Positions 6,621 to 6,737 of a stretch of 6,737 nucleotides of DNA are shown one piece after another. This stretch comes from Myxococcales bacterium (GTDB taxonomy: Bacteria > Myxococcota > Polyangia > HGW-17 > SLPX01): assembly GCA_007131745.1 (NCBI GenBank), contig SLPX01000060.1:1-6737 (forward strand), given 5' to 3'. How positions within the stretch are numbered: the first letter of the stretch is position 1; the number at the start of each line of letters is the position of its first letter. A model generated the notes under the pieces. The model made no database searches and was not told the origin of the DNA. It saw only the letters and a program-made list of their open reading frames with translations. Both the position numbers and the translations under genes were made by a program.

Positions 6621-6650
6621 ATCATTGTTTCGTTGCCATTCTCCAAACAA
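6621..6650 (-). promoter_or_regulatory. Weak candidate promoter overlapping the inverted repeat
   Basis: On the minus strand TTGTTT (6650-6645) and AATGAT (6626-6621) are 18 nt apart. They match the sigma-70 consensus at three and four of six bases. The -35 would overlap one arm of the inverted repeat at 6646-6668, the arrangement expected for a repressor that blocks polymerase. The match is poor and by eye; a start site outside the window cannot be excluded. Confidence 0.22.
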
Positions 6651-6668
6651 ACCGACCGCCGGTTTGTT
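6646..6668. promoter_or_regulatory. Inverted repeat resembling a TetR-family operator
   Basis: Arms AACAAACCG (6646-6654) and CGGTTTGTT (6660-6668) are perfect reverse complements around a 5-base centre, ACCGC. The centre continues the pattern ACCG-ACCG / CCGGT, similar to the A/T-flanked ACCGACCGGTCGGT-type sites bound by many TetR-family repressors (known family behaviour). It lies about 95 bp upstream of the Rph-like ATG. Regulation of an enzyme plus MFS pump operon by a drug-sensing TetR repressor would be typical. No regulator gene is in the window. Confidence 0.45.
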
Positions 6669-6676
6669 GTGTTTCC

Positions 6677-6709
6677 AAAAAAAATCCATTCAACCCCTAA
6701 GGGTTCAAT
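6677..6709 (-). terminator. Terminator-like hairpin plus T8, perhaps ending an upstream gene
   Basis: On the minus strand a stem (ATT, a G-G mismatch, then AACCC pairing GGGTT around a 4-base loop, 6709-6688) is followed after 3 nt by eight T (6684-6677). This is an imperfect Rho-independent terminator. A short open frame entering from the right edge ends WMVRFNDLID-stop at 6707-6705, inside the stem, and could be the C-terminus of a minus-strand gene outside the window. The other two minus frames are also open at that edge, so this is not certain. Confidence 0.4.
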
Positions 6710-6727
6710 CGATGAGATCGTTGAACC
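6702..6727. repeat. Hairpin sharing an arm with the terminator-like stem
   Basis: GGTTCAA (6702-6708) pairs with TTGAACC (6721-6727), and CGAT (6710-6713) pairs with ATCG (6717-6720), around a GAG loop with a single unpaired T at 6709. This is an 11-bp stem with one bulge. Its 6702-6709 segment is also an arm of the terminator-like hairpin, so in RNA the two folds exclude each other. Confidence 0.5.
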
Positions 6728-6737
6728 TGACCATCCA

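Noticed and set aside
1..6737. tRNA, rRNA, insertion sequences, attachment sites
   Set aside because: No tRNA-like cloverleaf, rRNA stretch, transposase gene or terminal inverted repeats were recognised on reading either strand.

Overview
The window looks like chromosomal DNA from a delta-proteobacterial lineage in the broad sense (Myxococcota, Bradymonadota or Desulfobacterota-like). The pointers are a protein built of Myxococcus-type cysteine-rich disulfide repeats that runs into a thrombospondin-3-like Asp/Gly metal-binding motif, and two lipoproteins with acidic, Gly-rich surface character. Base composition looks moderate, not the very high GC of classical myxobacteria, so an uncultured relative is plausible. 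This placement is inference from protein types.

Layout. (1) Bases 1-1036, minus strand: the N-terminal part of a secreted, probably lipid-anchored protein with six tandem ~48-residue cysteine-rich repeats. It leaves the window at its left end. (2) 1037-1338: a 302-base divergent intergenic region with a candidate minus-strand promoter, a perfect 14-bp palindrome and the ribosome binding sites of both flanking genes. (3) 1339-2655, plus strand: a 438-residue lipoprotein with FG-GAP/VCBS-like Asp-rich loops, probably a beta-propeller-type surface protein. (4) 2636-3913, minus strand: a 12-TM-type MFS drug:H+ antiporter (DHA1) whose 3' end overlaps the lipoprotein gene by 20 bp, tail to tail. 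(5) 3930-6551, minus strand: a large PEP-synthase-superfamily phosphotransferase with the three-part layout of rifampin phosphotransferase (Rph). It lies 16 bp upstream of the MFS gene. (6) 6552-6737: its leader, with an inverted repeat resembling a TetR-type operator and, further upstream, a terminator-like hairpin plus T8. The latter may mark the end of another minus-strand gene just outside the window.

How the genes fit together. The Rph-like enzyme and the MFS pump almost certainly form one transcription unit: 16-bp gap, with the pump's Shine-Dalgarno overlapping the enzyme's stop codon. A modifying enzyme plus an exporter behind a repressor-like palindrome suggests a drug or natural-product resistance cassette. 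The substrate-domain signature differs from canonical Rph, so the substrate may not be a rifamycin. The two divergent lipoprotein genes form a separate cell-surface module that may share regulation through the palindrome between them.
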